From Parahoeflea olei (GTDB lineage Bacteria; Pseudomonadota; Alphaproteobacteria; Rhizobiales; Rhizobiaceae): a DNA stretch of 64,000 nt. Under the pieces are notes generated by a model. The model ran no database searches, was not told the origin of the DNA, and worked only from the letters and a program-made list of their open reading frames with translations. The translations under genes were made by a program, and so were the position numbers. The DNA is taken from assembly GCF_001703635.1 (NCBI RefSeq), contig NZ_LQZT01000034.1:284753-348752 (forward strand), written 5' to 3'. Below are positions 57,560-64,000 of the stretch, one piece after another. The stretch's first letter is position 1. Each line of letters begins with the position of its first letter.

Positions 57560-57916
57560 ACGTGGGGAAGGCCTTAGAACATCGGCACTTGGCGGGCAAG
57601 GGCAAAATGCTCCTGCTCCGCGAAAAAGCCGGGAAAGCGGGCCGGGATCCGGTGCCGCGCCGGAACCTTGGCCATGGCGGCAGCCTGCCGCTGGCGCATA
57701 CCCCCGCCGTCAGGCACGGGGCGCCGATGAGGCGGAGGCCTGTGCGGCGGGTTTGGGCGAATCGGTAAGCCCTTGGCAATTGTGGGTATTTTGGCAACCG
57801 AATCTTTATGATTGATATCTAAATTAGTCTTCAAGCCCACACCGGTCCTGTCTTAGCGTGTCTCGCCCTCCGCGCCTTCTTTCCCATCACCGGCAGGGCA
57901 GATGGAGACTTTGCCA
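57560..57916. other. Intergenic region between tRNA-Pro and the TadG-like gene
   Basis: 357 bases. Several short frames overlap here but none has support. The right part is AT-rich; TTGGCA at about 57794 and ATATCT 18 bases later could form the promoter of the TadG-like gene. Otherwise nothing visible. Confidence 0.5.
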
Positions 57917-59542
57917 ATGGCCAGACCAAACGATATCTGCGCCGACAGATCCGGGAATTTCGGGGTTGTCTTTGCCATTCTCGCGGTTCCGGTGATGCTC
58001 GCCGGCGGGCTTGCGGTCGATTATGTCGGCATGAGCATGCAGCGCAGCGCGCTGCAGAACGCCGCGGACGCCGCAGCGCTGGCGGTCGCACGCGAGGGCA
58101 AGATCACCGACGCCCAGGCGCTCGAGATCGCCAACCGGACCGTCACCGGCAATTACGGCTTCACCGCAGCCCAGGTCGGCTTTGCCGGCGACGAGGGCGT
58201 CGCCGGCGTGACGGCGACCGTCGATGTGCCGCTGGTGTTCGGCGGCTTCATGGGCAAGAAGAGCATGCCGGTCTCGGTCAGGGCGGAAGCGAGCTATGCC
58301 TATACCAAATATGAAATCGCGCTGGTGCTCGACACCACAGGATCGATGGCGGGCGGCAAGCTGATTTCGCTGCAGAATGCCGTGATCGGCCTTATCGACG
58401 ACATGCAGGCGCTGGGGCTCGACAAGGAGCAACTGCGCTTCGCGCTGGTGCCCTATGCCGGCTTCGTCAATGTGGGCGCCCAGCACGGCCCGCAGATCAA
58501 CGGCGCGGGCAAGGTGATCAAGCGCGCTGCCACCTGGATCGACCAGGACGCCGAGGCGCCGGTGCCGCAATCGGACCTGCCCCCGGGCTTCAGCCGGTTC
58601 GCGATGTTCCGCCACCTCAATGTCAGCTGGCCGGGCTGCGTGGAAACCCGCATGCCCGGCGGCAAGGCCGCCTATGACGTGACCGACGCGCCGCCCGACG
58701 CGGGCGACAAGACCTCGCTGTTCACGCCGTTCTTCGCCCCCGACGAGCCCGACACGCCCAACAGCTACCCGAATTCCTACCTATCCGACGCGGGCGCAGC
58801 CATCAAGGGCAAGGGCGCCACGGATACTGACAAGGAAAACCAGCTGGCCCGCTATGGCCGCACCGGCAAATACGTCAAGCCGAAGGACACCGACGACGCC
58901 ATCGCCCAGACGATGAAATGGAAGAAGCCGAAGACCGATTTTTCGCCTTCGAGCTACTATTCCAACAAGCACGACCCCAAGGGGCCCGGCTTCGGCTGCG
59001 AAGTCGAGGCGATGGTGCCGCTGACCGACGATTTCAATTCGATCCGCAAGACCGTGAAGAACCTCAAGGCCAATGGCTCGACCAACATGCTCGAAGGCGT
59101 GATGTGGGGCTGGCGGGTGCTGTCGAGCCGCGAACCCTTCACCGACGGCGCCAGCGAGAGCGACGGCGGGGTCGAGAAGATCATGATCTTCCTGACCGAC
59201 GGCCAGAACTCCTTCGGCAATCTCAACAACGATCTCGGCTCGGGCTACACCAGCATGGGCTATCTGGTCGACGGCCGGCTCGATGGCATGACCGCCGCCA
59301 CCGCCACCAAAACCAATGCCGCGCTCGACTCAAAGACGCTGAGCGCCTGCACCAATGCCAAGGACGACGGGATCGAGATCTACACGATCCGGCTCGAGGA
59401 GCCCGACACGGGCACCGGCACCTTGCTTACGAAATGCGCCTCTTCCAAGAATCACTTCTTCGATGCGCCTTCGCGCAACCAGCTGGCGCCGATCTTCGAG
59501 GAGATCCGCAAGGGCGTAGTGAAGCTGCGGCTGACATCCTGA
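57917..59542 (+). CDS. TadG-like pilus/secretion protein with von Willebrand factor A domain
   Basis: 541 residues from the ATG at 57917 (GGAG nine bases before); an ATG at 57902 adds five. The N-terminus is the TadE/TadG type: DRSGNFGVVFAILAVPVMLAGGLAVDYV, a charged start, a single hydrophobic helix and then QRSALQNAADAAALAVA. A vWA domain follows with the metal site DTTGSM near residue 140 and a later FLTDGQNS. TadG normally belongs to a tad pilus locus; here no other tad or cpa gene is visible in the window. The protein could still have its own secretion or adhesion role. Confidence 0.85.
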   Translation: MARPNDICADRSGNFGVVFAILAVPVMLAGGLAVDYVGMSMQRSALQNAADAAALAVAREGKITDAQALEIANRTVTGNYGFTAAQVGFAGDEGVAGVTATVDVPLVFGGFMGKKSMPVSVRAEASYAYTKYEIALVLDTTGSMAGGKLISLQNAVIGLIDDMQALGLDKEQLRFALVPYAGFVNVGAQHGPQINGAGKVIKRAATWIDQDAEAPVPQSDLPPGFSRFAMFRHLNVSWPGCVETRMPGGKAAYDVTDAPPDAGDKTSLFTPFFAPDEPDTPNSYPNSYLSDAGAAIKGKGATDTDKENQLARYGRTGKYVKPKDTDDAIAQTMKWKKPKTDFSPSSYYSNKHDPKGPGFGCEVEAMVPLTDDFNSIRKTVKNLKANGSTNMLEGVMWGWRVLSSREPFTDGASESDGGVEKIMIFLTDGQNSFGNLNNDLGSGYTSMGYLVDGRLDGMTAATATKTNAALDSKTLSACTNAKDDGIEIYTIRLEEPDTGTGTLLTKCASSKNHFFDAPSRNQLAPIFEEIRKGVVKLRLTS

Positions 59543-59601
59543 GCGCGGCGCCCGGCGCCATCGCCGCTCGCGCGGGTCTCAAATCTCGTGTCCCCTCATG
59601 C

Positions 59602-59638
59602 GAAAAGGCCCCGGACGCAAGATCCGGGGCCGCTTTTC
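59602..59638 (+). terminator. Terminator-like hairpin after the TadG-like gene
   Basis: GGCCCCGGA (59607-59615) pairs with TCCGGGGCC (59623-59631); flanking AAAAG and CTTTTC extend the stem. The run is only T4, so efficiency is moderate. It also ends near the convergent gene at 59709. Confidence 0.75.
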
Positions 59639-59708
59639 GAAAGAACCGGGCGGGCGCGCCGCGAACGGTGGCGTCAACCCATGCGCCCACCCGGCAAACC
59701 GCAGGTCG

Positions 59709-59978
59709 TTAGGCTTCCCCGGCGGTTTTGGAGTTCAGAAGGACGACATTATCGCTCCGTTCCGAAAACGCGAGTTTCATTTTCAGTCTGAGCAACGCTT
59801 CAAGACTGGTTTCGTTTCCATGCGAGGGTTCCTTGCCCTCCCAATCGAGCGCCGTCTGCAACACCGCCATGTGGATCAGCCGGCTCAGATCGTCCAGCCG
59901 CAGGCGATCGGCCTCCTCCCGGCAGGTCACCAGGGTGCGAATGATCCAGGCATAGGACGTCGCTTCCGATGATTGCAT
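59709..59978 (-). CDS. Small hypothetical protein, downstream partner of the GNAT gene
   Basis: 89 residues, helical (TLVTCREEADRLRLDDLSRLIHMAVLQTALDW), with no signal or membrane segment. It starts 13 bases after the stop of the GNAT gene (59991-61211) with GAGAGG before the ATG, so the two form an operon. No family recognised. The C-terminus (SERSDNVVLLNSKTAGEA) looks unstructured. Confidence 0.65.
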   Translation of the reverse strand: MQSSEATSYAWIIRTLVTCREEADRLRLDDLSRLIHMAVLQTALDWEGKEPSHGNETSLEALLRLKMKLAFSERSDNVVLLNSKTAGEA

Positions 59979-59990
59979 GGCGCCAGCCTC

Positions 59991-61211
59991 TCAGATCTGC
60001 GGAGCGGGAAGGTGAGCCTGCCTCGCCGCCGACAGTTCGAGCGGTCCGGGCACGTGCCAGGCGCCTTCGGGACGGATCAGCCGATAGGGATCGTCCTTGA
60101 GCGAAAGCGCGCTCGGCGACGGCTCGATGGTGTCGGTCATCTCGACGAAGACATGATCGGAAAACGCAAACGGCGCGCCGTTTTCCTTGAGCTTGAACCC
60201 GAAATGCTGCCAGAACGGCAGATAGTCCTCGCGCGCATGGCCGTAGATGCGGCGATACCCCTTCTCCCGGCACAAGGCAACGCTGGCGCGCACCAGCTCG
60301 AAGGCGGTGCGGGACTTGCGGAATTCCTTACGCACCGCCAGCCGCTCGAGCTTGGCGAAATCGCCGAAGAAGCGCAGCCGCATGCAGCCGGCGGGCTCGT
60401 TGTCGATCAGCGCCAGGAGATGCGTGGCCGAAAGGTCGTTGCCATCGAACTCCTCGTCGAAGGGACAGGCCTGCTCGCCGATATAGACCGCCGAGCGGAC
60501 CGCCGCCACGCGCATCATGTCGTCGAAGCCGTTGACCACGCGAATGCCCGTGGGGCGCAGCGCCGGATCATATGTGGCATAGGCCGGCAGACGCGCGCCG
60601 AGCGTCTTCGGCCGGCGCGGGATCATGTAGAAATCCTCGAGCAAACGGCCCTCGTGCCAGACCCCCTGCTCGAACCCGCGGCGAACCATGGCGCGGTGCC
60701 CGCGCAGGGTGAACGAGGTGGAGATGACGTCGGCCTCGGCGTAATGCGGCGAGTCGAACCGGTCCATGACGCGGTTGATGCCGGCGGCGAGCACGCCCGG
60801 CGTGAAGCTCGCCCAGACATAGATCGCGGCGGGCCGCTCATGCTGGCAGACCAGGTATTCGGCCTGCGGATCGAGCAGGTTGAGCCGGCCGTCGAACAGC
60901 GCCGACCGCCCCTCCTCATTGAGCAGCAGCGCCGACATGAAGCCCTCCGGCCGGGAGCGGCCGCGCCGGGCGAACAGCCAGATCGCGTCGGGGTTCTTCT
61001 CGGCCACGCGGATCACCGTTTCCGGCTCCGCCAGGCGGCCGATCACCTTGCCCGCCGCTTCGAGAAGCCGCGGCACATCGGCGGGATCGAGCCGGTTGGT
61101 TACGGTAACCATGGCGGCAGCGCGGTGCATCCGCTCGGCCTCAAGTGCCGCTTCCGCAGTCAATCCGCTTGCATTTGCGTTGAAAAAACTATTTTGTGGT
61201 GTGGCAGACAT
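59991..61211 (-). CDS. GNAT-family N-acyltransferase, large two-part form
   Basis: 406 residues from the ATG at 61211 (GGGGGC upstream; the open frame continues to 61424 but would run into the LysR gene). A first half with AIWLFARRGRSRPEGFMSALLLNEEGR has acyltransferase-like features. The second half has the acetyl-CoA loop VRKEFRKSRTAFELVRASVALCREKG and the typical GHAREDYLPFWQHFGFK strand-turn of GNAT ends. Length and halves suggest duplicated or tandem GNAT modules. It is divergent from a LysR regulator; the 67-bp gap holds a TGAC-N13-GTCA element. Substrate unknown. Confidence 0.8.
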   Translation of the reverse strand: MSATPQNSFFNANASGLTAEAALEAERMHRAAAMVTVTNRLDPADVPRLLEAAGKVIGRLAEPETVIRVAEKNPDAIWLFARRGRSRPEGFMSALLLNEEGRSALFDGRLNLLDPQAEYLVCQHERPAAIYVWASFTPGVLAAGINRVMDRFDSPHYAEADVISTSFTLRGHRAMVRRGFEQGVWHEGRLLEDFYMIPRRPKTLGARLPAYATYDPALRPTGIRVVNGFDDMMRVAAVRSAVYIGEQACPFDEEFDGNDLSATHLLALIDNEPAGCMRLRFFGDFAKLERLAVRKEFRKSRTAFELVRASVALCREKGYRRIYGHAREDYLPFWQHFGFKLKENGAPFAFSDHVFVEMTDTIEPSPSALSLKDDPYRLIRPEGAWHVPGPLELSAARQAHLPAPQI

Positions 61212-61263
61212 GGTTGCAGCCCCCGTGAATACTTGAAGGCAAGGTAACCACGTTCGCAGCGTT

Positions 61264-61284
61264 TGACTTTGGCAAATAATGTCA
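61264..61284. promoter_or_regulatory. Candidate LysR-type operator
   Basis: TGAC at 61264-61267 and GTCA at 61281-61284 form an inverted repeat over 21 bases between the divergent GNAT and LysR genes. Position and form fit a LysR regulator site. Confidence 0.4.
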
Positions 61285-61299
61285 CAGAGAGTTCCACCA

Positions 61300-62298
61300 A
61301 TGGAACACCAATGGCGCAATGCCGATTGGAACAGTATTCGGGTGTTTCTCGCCGTCGCGCGGCTGTACAGCTTCCGCAAGGCGGCGGACGAGCTTGGCAT
61401 ATCGGTCAACACCGCGCGGCGCACGATCTCCCGGCTCGAGGACCAGCTCGGCTATCCGCTGCTCTATCGCGAGTCCGAAGGCGCACGCCTGACAGACGAG
61501 GGCCGCCGGGTGGTGCTGGCCGCCCGCGAGGTGGAAAGCTCGGTGTCGGACATGTGGCGCGTGGCGGCGCTGGCCGAACGCGAGGCCAGCGGCCCGATCC
61601 GGCTTGCCATCACCGAGGGGCTCGGCAGCTTCTGGCTCACCCCGCGCATCGTCGATTACATCAACGAGACCGGGGGACAGAACCGGGTCGAACTGCAATG
61701 CGCCATGCGCTCGGTCGACGTGCTGCGCATGGAGGCCGATATCTCGGTGCAGCTCGAACGGCCGAACCGGCCGGAACTGACGGTCAAGCGGCTCGGCTAC
61801 CTGCATCTCAAGCCATTCGCGAGCCCGAGCTATCTCGAAAAATTCGGCCGGCCGAAAAACGTCGCCGACATGGTCAACCACCGCGTGGTCGAACAGCAGA
61901 CCGACCAGTTGCGCGGCTATGAACTCGACAAGATCTTCGGCGCCAACATCGCCGACCGGATGGTGCGGCTGAAGACCAATTTCTCCTCGGCGCATTACTG
62001 GGCGATCGTGAAGGGCGCCGGCATCGGTCTGATGCCGAGCTATGCCAAGGCGATCGGCGGTGCGGTCGAGCATATCGATCTCGGATTCGACTTCCGCGTC
62101 GACATCTGGCTCGCCACCCATCCGGAAGTGACCAAGAGCGCACGCCACCGGGTGTTCATCGACTTCCTCACCGACAGCTTCGACGAGCGGAAATACCCCT
62201 GGTTCGGCCCGGATTCGCTGTCGCCGGAAGAGATCGAGGCGCAGTTCTCGCGCCAGGACCTGAAAGCCTATTTCGAGGGATTTACAGCACGGCCATGA
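61300..62298 (+). CDS. LysR-family transcriptional regulator
   Basis: 332 residues from the ATG at 61300. The N-terminal winged helix is seen in IRVFLAVARLYSFRKAADELG with RTISRLEDQLGYPLLYRES, the classical LysR helix-turn-helix. The C-terminal effector domain has the two-lobed periplasmic-binding shape (GPIRLAITEGLGSF, VLRMEADISVQL). Starting at 61279 would cover the operator candidate, so 61300 is preferred, with AGAGAG before it. Since it is divergent from the GNAT gene, it probably controls that gene in response to a small molecule. The stop overlaps the next gene by four bases. Confidence 0.9.
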   Translation: MEHQWRNADWNSIRVFLAVARLYSFRKAADELGISVNTARRTISRLEDQLGYPLLYRESEGARLTDEGRRVVLAAREVESSVSDMWRVAALAEREASGPIRLAITEGLGSFWLTPRIVDYINETGGQNRVELQCAMRSVDVLRMEADISVQLERPNRPELTVKRLGYLHLKPFASPSYLEKFGRPKNVADMVNHRVVEQQTDQLRGYELDKIFGANIADRMVRLKTNFSSAHYWAIVKGAGIGLMPSYAKAIGGAVEHIDLGFDFRVDIWLATHPEVTKSARHRVFIDFLTDSFDERKYPWFGPDSLSPEEIEAQFSRQDLKAYFEGFTARP

Positions 62299-62498
62299 CC
62301 CCGCGACGCCGCACTACCCCGCCCCTGGAGATCGTGACGCTGGACACGCAGACCGAACTCGACCGTCTCGCGATGGTGATGATGCAACTCGACATGGCGC
62401 TGGCGCTTGCCCGCGAAAAACGCATGGTGCATGTCGAGGCACATCTGGAATCCGCCCTCGAGGAAGCCCGCAGCGTGCGCCAGTCGCTCCTGAACTGA
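62295..62498 (+). CDS. Small hypothetical protein coupled to the LysR gene
   Basis: 67 residues; its ATG overlaps the LysR stop (ATGA), so translation is coupled. A basic start (MTPRRRTTPP) is followed by a helix-rich body (DRLAMVMMQLDMALALAREK, then VEAHLESALEEARSVRQSLL). It could form a coiled coil or bind the regulator, but no evidence beyond the layout exists. Family unknown. Confidence 0.65.
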   Translation: MTPRRRTTPPLEIVTLDTQTELDRLAMVMMQLDMALALAREKRMVHVEAHLESALEEARSVRQSLLN

Positions 62499-62651
62499 AG
62501 CCTCCTGCACACGGGCAGCATCGCCCGGCGCGGTCTCCTGCCCTTGTCTCAATGGAGTGAGGCGGCGCGCCCCGGGGTGTGCCCGTCTTGGCGACACGCC
62601 GCCTTGGCCGCGACCGCCGGGGCCGCACCCCGCGGCCAGCGCGGACAGGCG

Positions 62652-63212
62652 TCAGCGCACCTGATCGAGCAGCCGCTTGCACTCGAGCAGGTCGTAGAGG
62701 GCTTCCTGGAGCAGCGCGCGGTCGTCGCGCGACAACCCACCCGGCGAGGCCCCGATCGAGAACTCGGCAGCCTCATGCTCGGACTTGCCGCCCTCCCCGC
62801 CGAGGCCGAAGAAACGGCGGGTGGACGGCCGCCGCGGCTTGCCCACCAGTTGGTCGTCCTCAACTGCGGCAACGGGGGACGAAGAGGGAGCCTGCTTCTC
62901 GTCGGCCATGCCGGCCGAAAGCGCTTCCACGGCAGCCATGTCGCCCGCGCCGATGGCGATGACGAACTTGTTGCCGTTCTGCTTCAACAGCTTCTGGACA
63001 CCCTTGATGGTGTAGCCCTGGTCGTAGAGAAGGTTGCGGATGCCCTTGAGCAGGTCGATGTCGTCGGGCCGGTAATAGCGCCGGCCGCCGCCGCGTTTCA
63101 TCGGCTTGATCTGGGTAAATCGGGTCTCCCAGAACCGCAGCACGTGCTGCGGCAGGTCGAGGTCGTCGGCGACTTCGGAAATCGTCCGGAACGCATCAGG
63201 GCTCTTGTCCAC
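62652..63212 (-). CDS. MerR-family transcriptional regulator
   Basis: 186 residues from the GTG at 63212, seven bases after a GGAG; a GTG at 63218 would leave only one base between. The helix-turn-helix reads [25 protein letters not shown], then [21 protein letters not shown], typical MerR. The C-terminal half is not a metal-binding domain and is largely unstructured. It follows ihfA in this order of Rhizobiales, where the pair is usually conserved. Target genes unknown. Confidence 0.9.
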   Translation of the reverse strand: MDKSPDAFRTISEVADDLDLPQHVLRFWETRFTQIKPMKRGGGRRYYRPDDIDLLKGIRNLLYDQGYTIKGVQKLLKQNGNKFVIAIGAGDMAAVEALSAGMADEKQAPSSSPVAAVEDDQLVGKPRRPSTRRFFGLGGEGGKSEHEAAEFSIGASPGGLSRDDRALLQEALYDLLECKRLLDQVR

Positions 63213-63479
63213 ACTCACACTCCGATGTTGCCTGGCAGCCGGCGGTCCGGGCCTGTGTGCTCCGGCGGTCGCGCGGCAGCTGTCTCAGCCCGCCGGGCCG
63301 GCGCATGCGACGGCGCGGGCAAGGACTGTGTCCGGCGCCGGCGAATCGCGGTCGATGACCCTCGAAGCCGGTACCATTCCAAAGGTTTATGGGAGAAAGA
63401 TCAAGTGAGGCGGGAAGCGAAATGCACCGTTTGGCGCGCAGACCGGGCCTTTCCCACAGCGCCCGACCGCTGGTCCGGA

Positions 63480-63809
63480 TCAGGACTTGGGCTTGCTCTT
63501 GGCCTTGCGGCTGGCATGGCCCTTGAGGACACGGCTCTTGAGCACGTTGGAGGCCTTGAAGGTCATCACACGGCGCGGGCTGATCGGAACCTCCTCGCCG
63601 GTTTTGGGATTGCGACCGATCCGTTCCTTCTTCTCCCGGACCTGGAAGGTGGCGAAGGACGAGAGCTTGACGCTGTCGCCACGCACGATCGCGCTGCAGA
63701 CCTCATCAATGACCATTTCGACCAGTTCGGCAGACTCGGTACGTGATAATCCCACCTTGCGGAACACCGCTTCGGCGAGATCAGCCCTGGTGATTGTTTT
63801 GCCGCTCAT
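63480..63809 (-). CDS. ihfA: Integration host factor subunit alpha
   Basis: 109 residues from the ATG at 63809, with GGGA before it; three further residues are possible at 63818. The DNA-bending protein forms a heterodimer with IHF-beta, encoded elsewhere. The body has [20 protein letters not shown], the arm with [17 protein letters not shown] and a lysine-rich tail (KAKSKPKS). It is on the same strand as merR, 267 bases upstream of it. IHF works with site-specific recombination, replication and many promoters. Confidence 0.95.
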   Translation of the reverse strand: MSGKTITRADLAEAVFRKVGLSRTESAELVEMVIDEVCSAIVRGDSVKLSSFATFQVREKKERIGRNPKTGEEVPISPRRVMTFKASNVLKSRVLKGHASRKAKSKPKS

Positions 63810-64000
63810 TGTTCCCAACCAGACTGGTCAGCATCCCCGCCGCCCATTAGTCAATTGAATTAACTCTATGGATCAAGCCGCTCAACGTCAAGCAACTCAA
63901 TTGCACGTCCACGTATTGTTTCCGAGACGAGCAAAATCGATGCGTGCAGTTTTATTGTCAGGACCGTCGGGGTTGCTACCAGCGCAACAGCACCGAACCC
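63810..64000. other. Upstream region of ihfA at the right edge
   Basis: 191 bases, comparatively AT-rich, continuing past the window. It should hold the ihfA promoter. No gene is visible on either strand. Confidence 0.5.

Noticed and set aside
57537..57797. Minus-strand frame overlapping tRNA-Pro
   Set aside because: Overlaps a certain tRNA and lacks any motif.
61300..62298. Identity of the LysR regulator with VtlR/LsrB
   Set aside because: The N-terminus does not resemble what I remember of those proteins; only the family can be stated.

Overview
The window is GC-rich alphaproteobacterial chromosome, almost certainly from the Rhizobiales (Hyphomicrobiales). The evidence is the gene order (pyrC-like/plsY/dprA/topA/rnr, pleD/divK, rplM/rpsI, ihfA/merR), alphaproteobacterial promoters of the CTTGAC-N17-CTATAA type, LexA boxes of the GTTC-N7-GTTC type, and families such as DUF3572, DUF2842 and DUF983. 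A probable 8-vinyl reductase (BciA) hints at a bacteriochlorophyll-making relative, for example an aerobic anoxygenic phototroph of the Hoeflea kind; this is inference. No insertion sequences, prophage or CRISPR arrays were seen.

Layout. 1-11.3 kb: a dihydroorotase-like protein lacking its metal ligands, plsY, dprA, a small conserved gene, topA, rnr, a DUF983 protein, a NUDIX hydrolase, an MFS transporter and rpmG with a clear terminator. 11.7-17.5 kb: the polarity and c-di-GMP regulators pleD and divK, a DUF3572 protein, a HAD protein, a GNAT acetyltransferase, dinB behind a LexA box, and a secreted phytochelatin synthase-like protein. 17.6-30.1 kb: dnaE, a 28-residue membrane peptide behind a second LexA box, hupB, lon, a two-gene operon with an HExxH lipoprotein, then clpX and clpP. 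30.6-39 kb: accessory genes (a secreted duplicated-domain protein, a P450, bciA with a cupin, small secreted and membrane proteins, metY, a CoA-binding protein). 39-49 kb: central metabolism and ribosome (enoyl-CoA hydratase, thioesterase, rplM-rpsI, rhodanese, acyltransferase, ureohydrolase, argC, ctaA). 49.1-57.4 kb: a polysaccharide cluster (GNAT, Wzc-like, Wza-like, glycosyltransferase, PHPT, Wzy-like) ending at tRNA-Pro(GGG). 57.9-63.8 kb: an orphan TadG-like vWA protein, a GNAT protein divergent from a LysR regulator with small companion genes, merR and ihfA.

How the parts connect. Two LexA boxes place dinB and the 28-residue membrane peptide under SOS control, on either side of dnaE. 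The peptide resembles, in size, topology and control, the Caulobacter SOS division inhibitor SidA, and is the most interesting object here. The polysaccharide cluster has the gene content of a polar adhesin or holdfast-type locus and shares the window with pleD and divK, which act on polar development in this order. The ClpXP and Lon proteases and HU form a proteostasis and nucleoid block, with a heat-shock-type promoter candidate before clpP.
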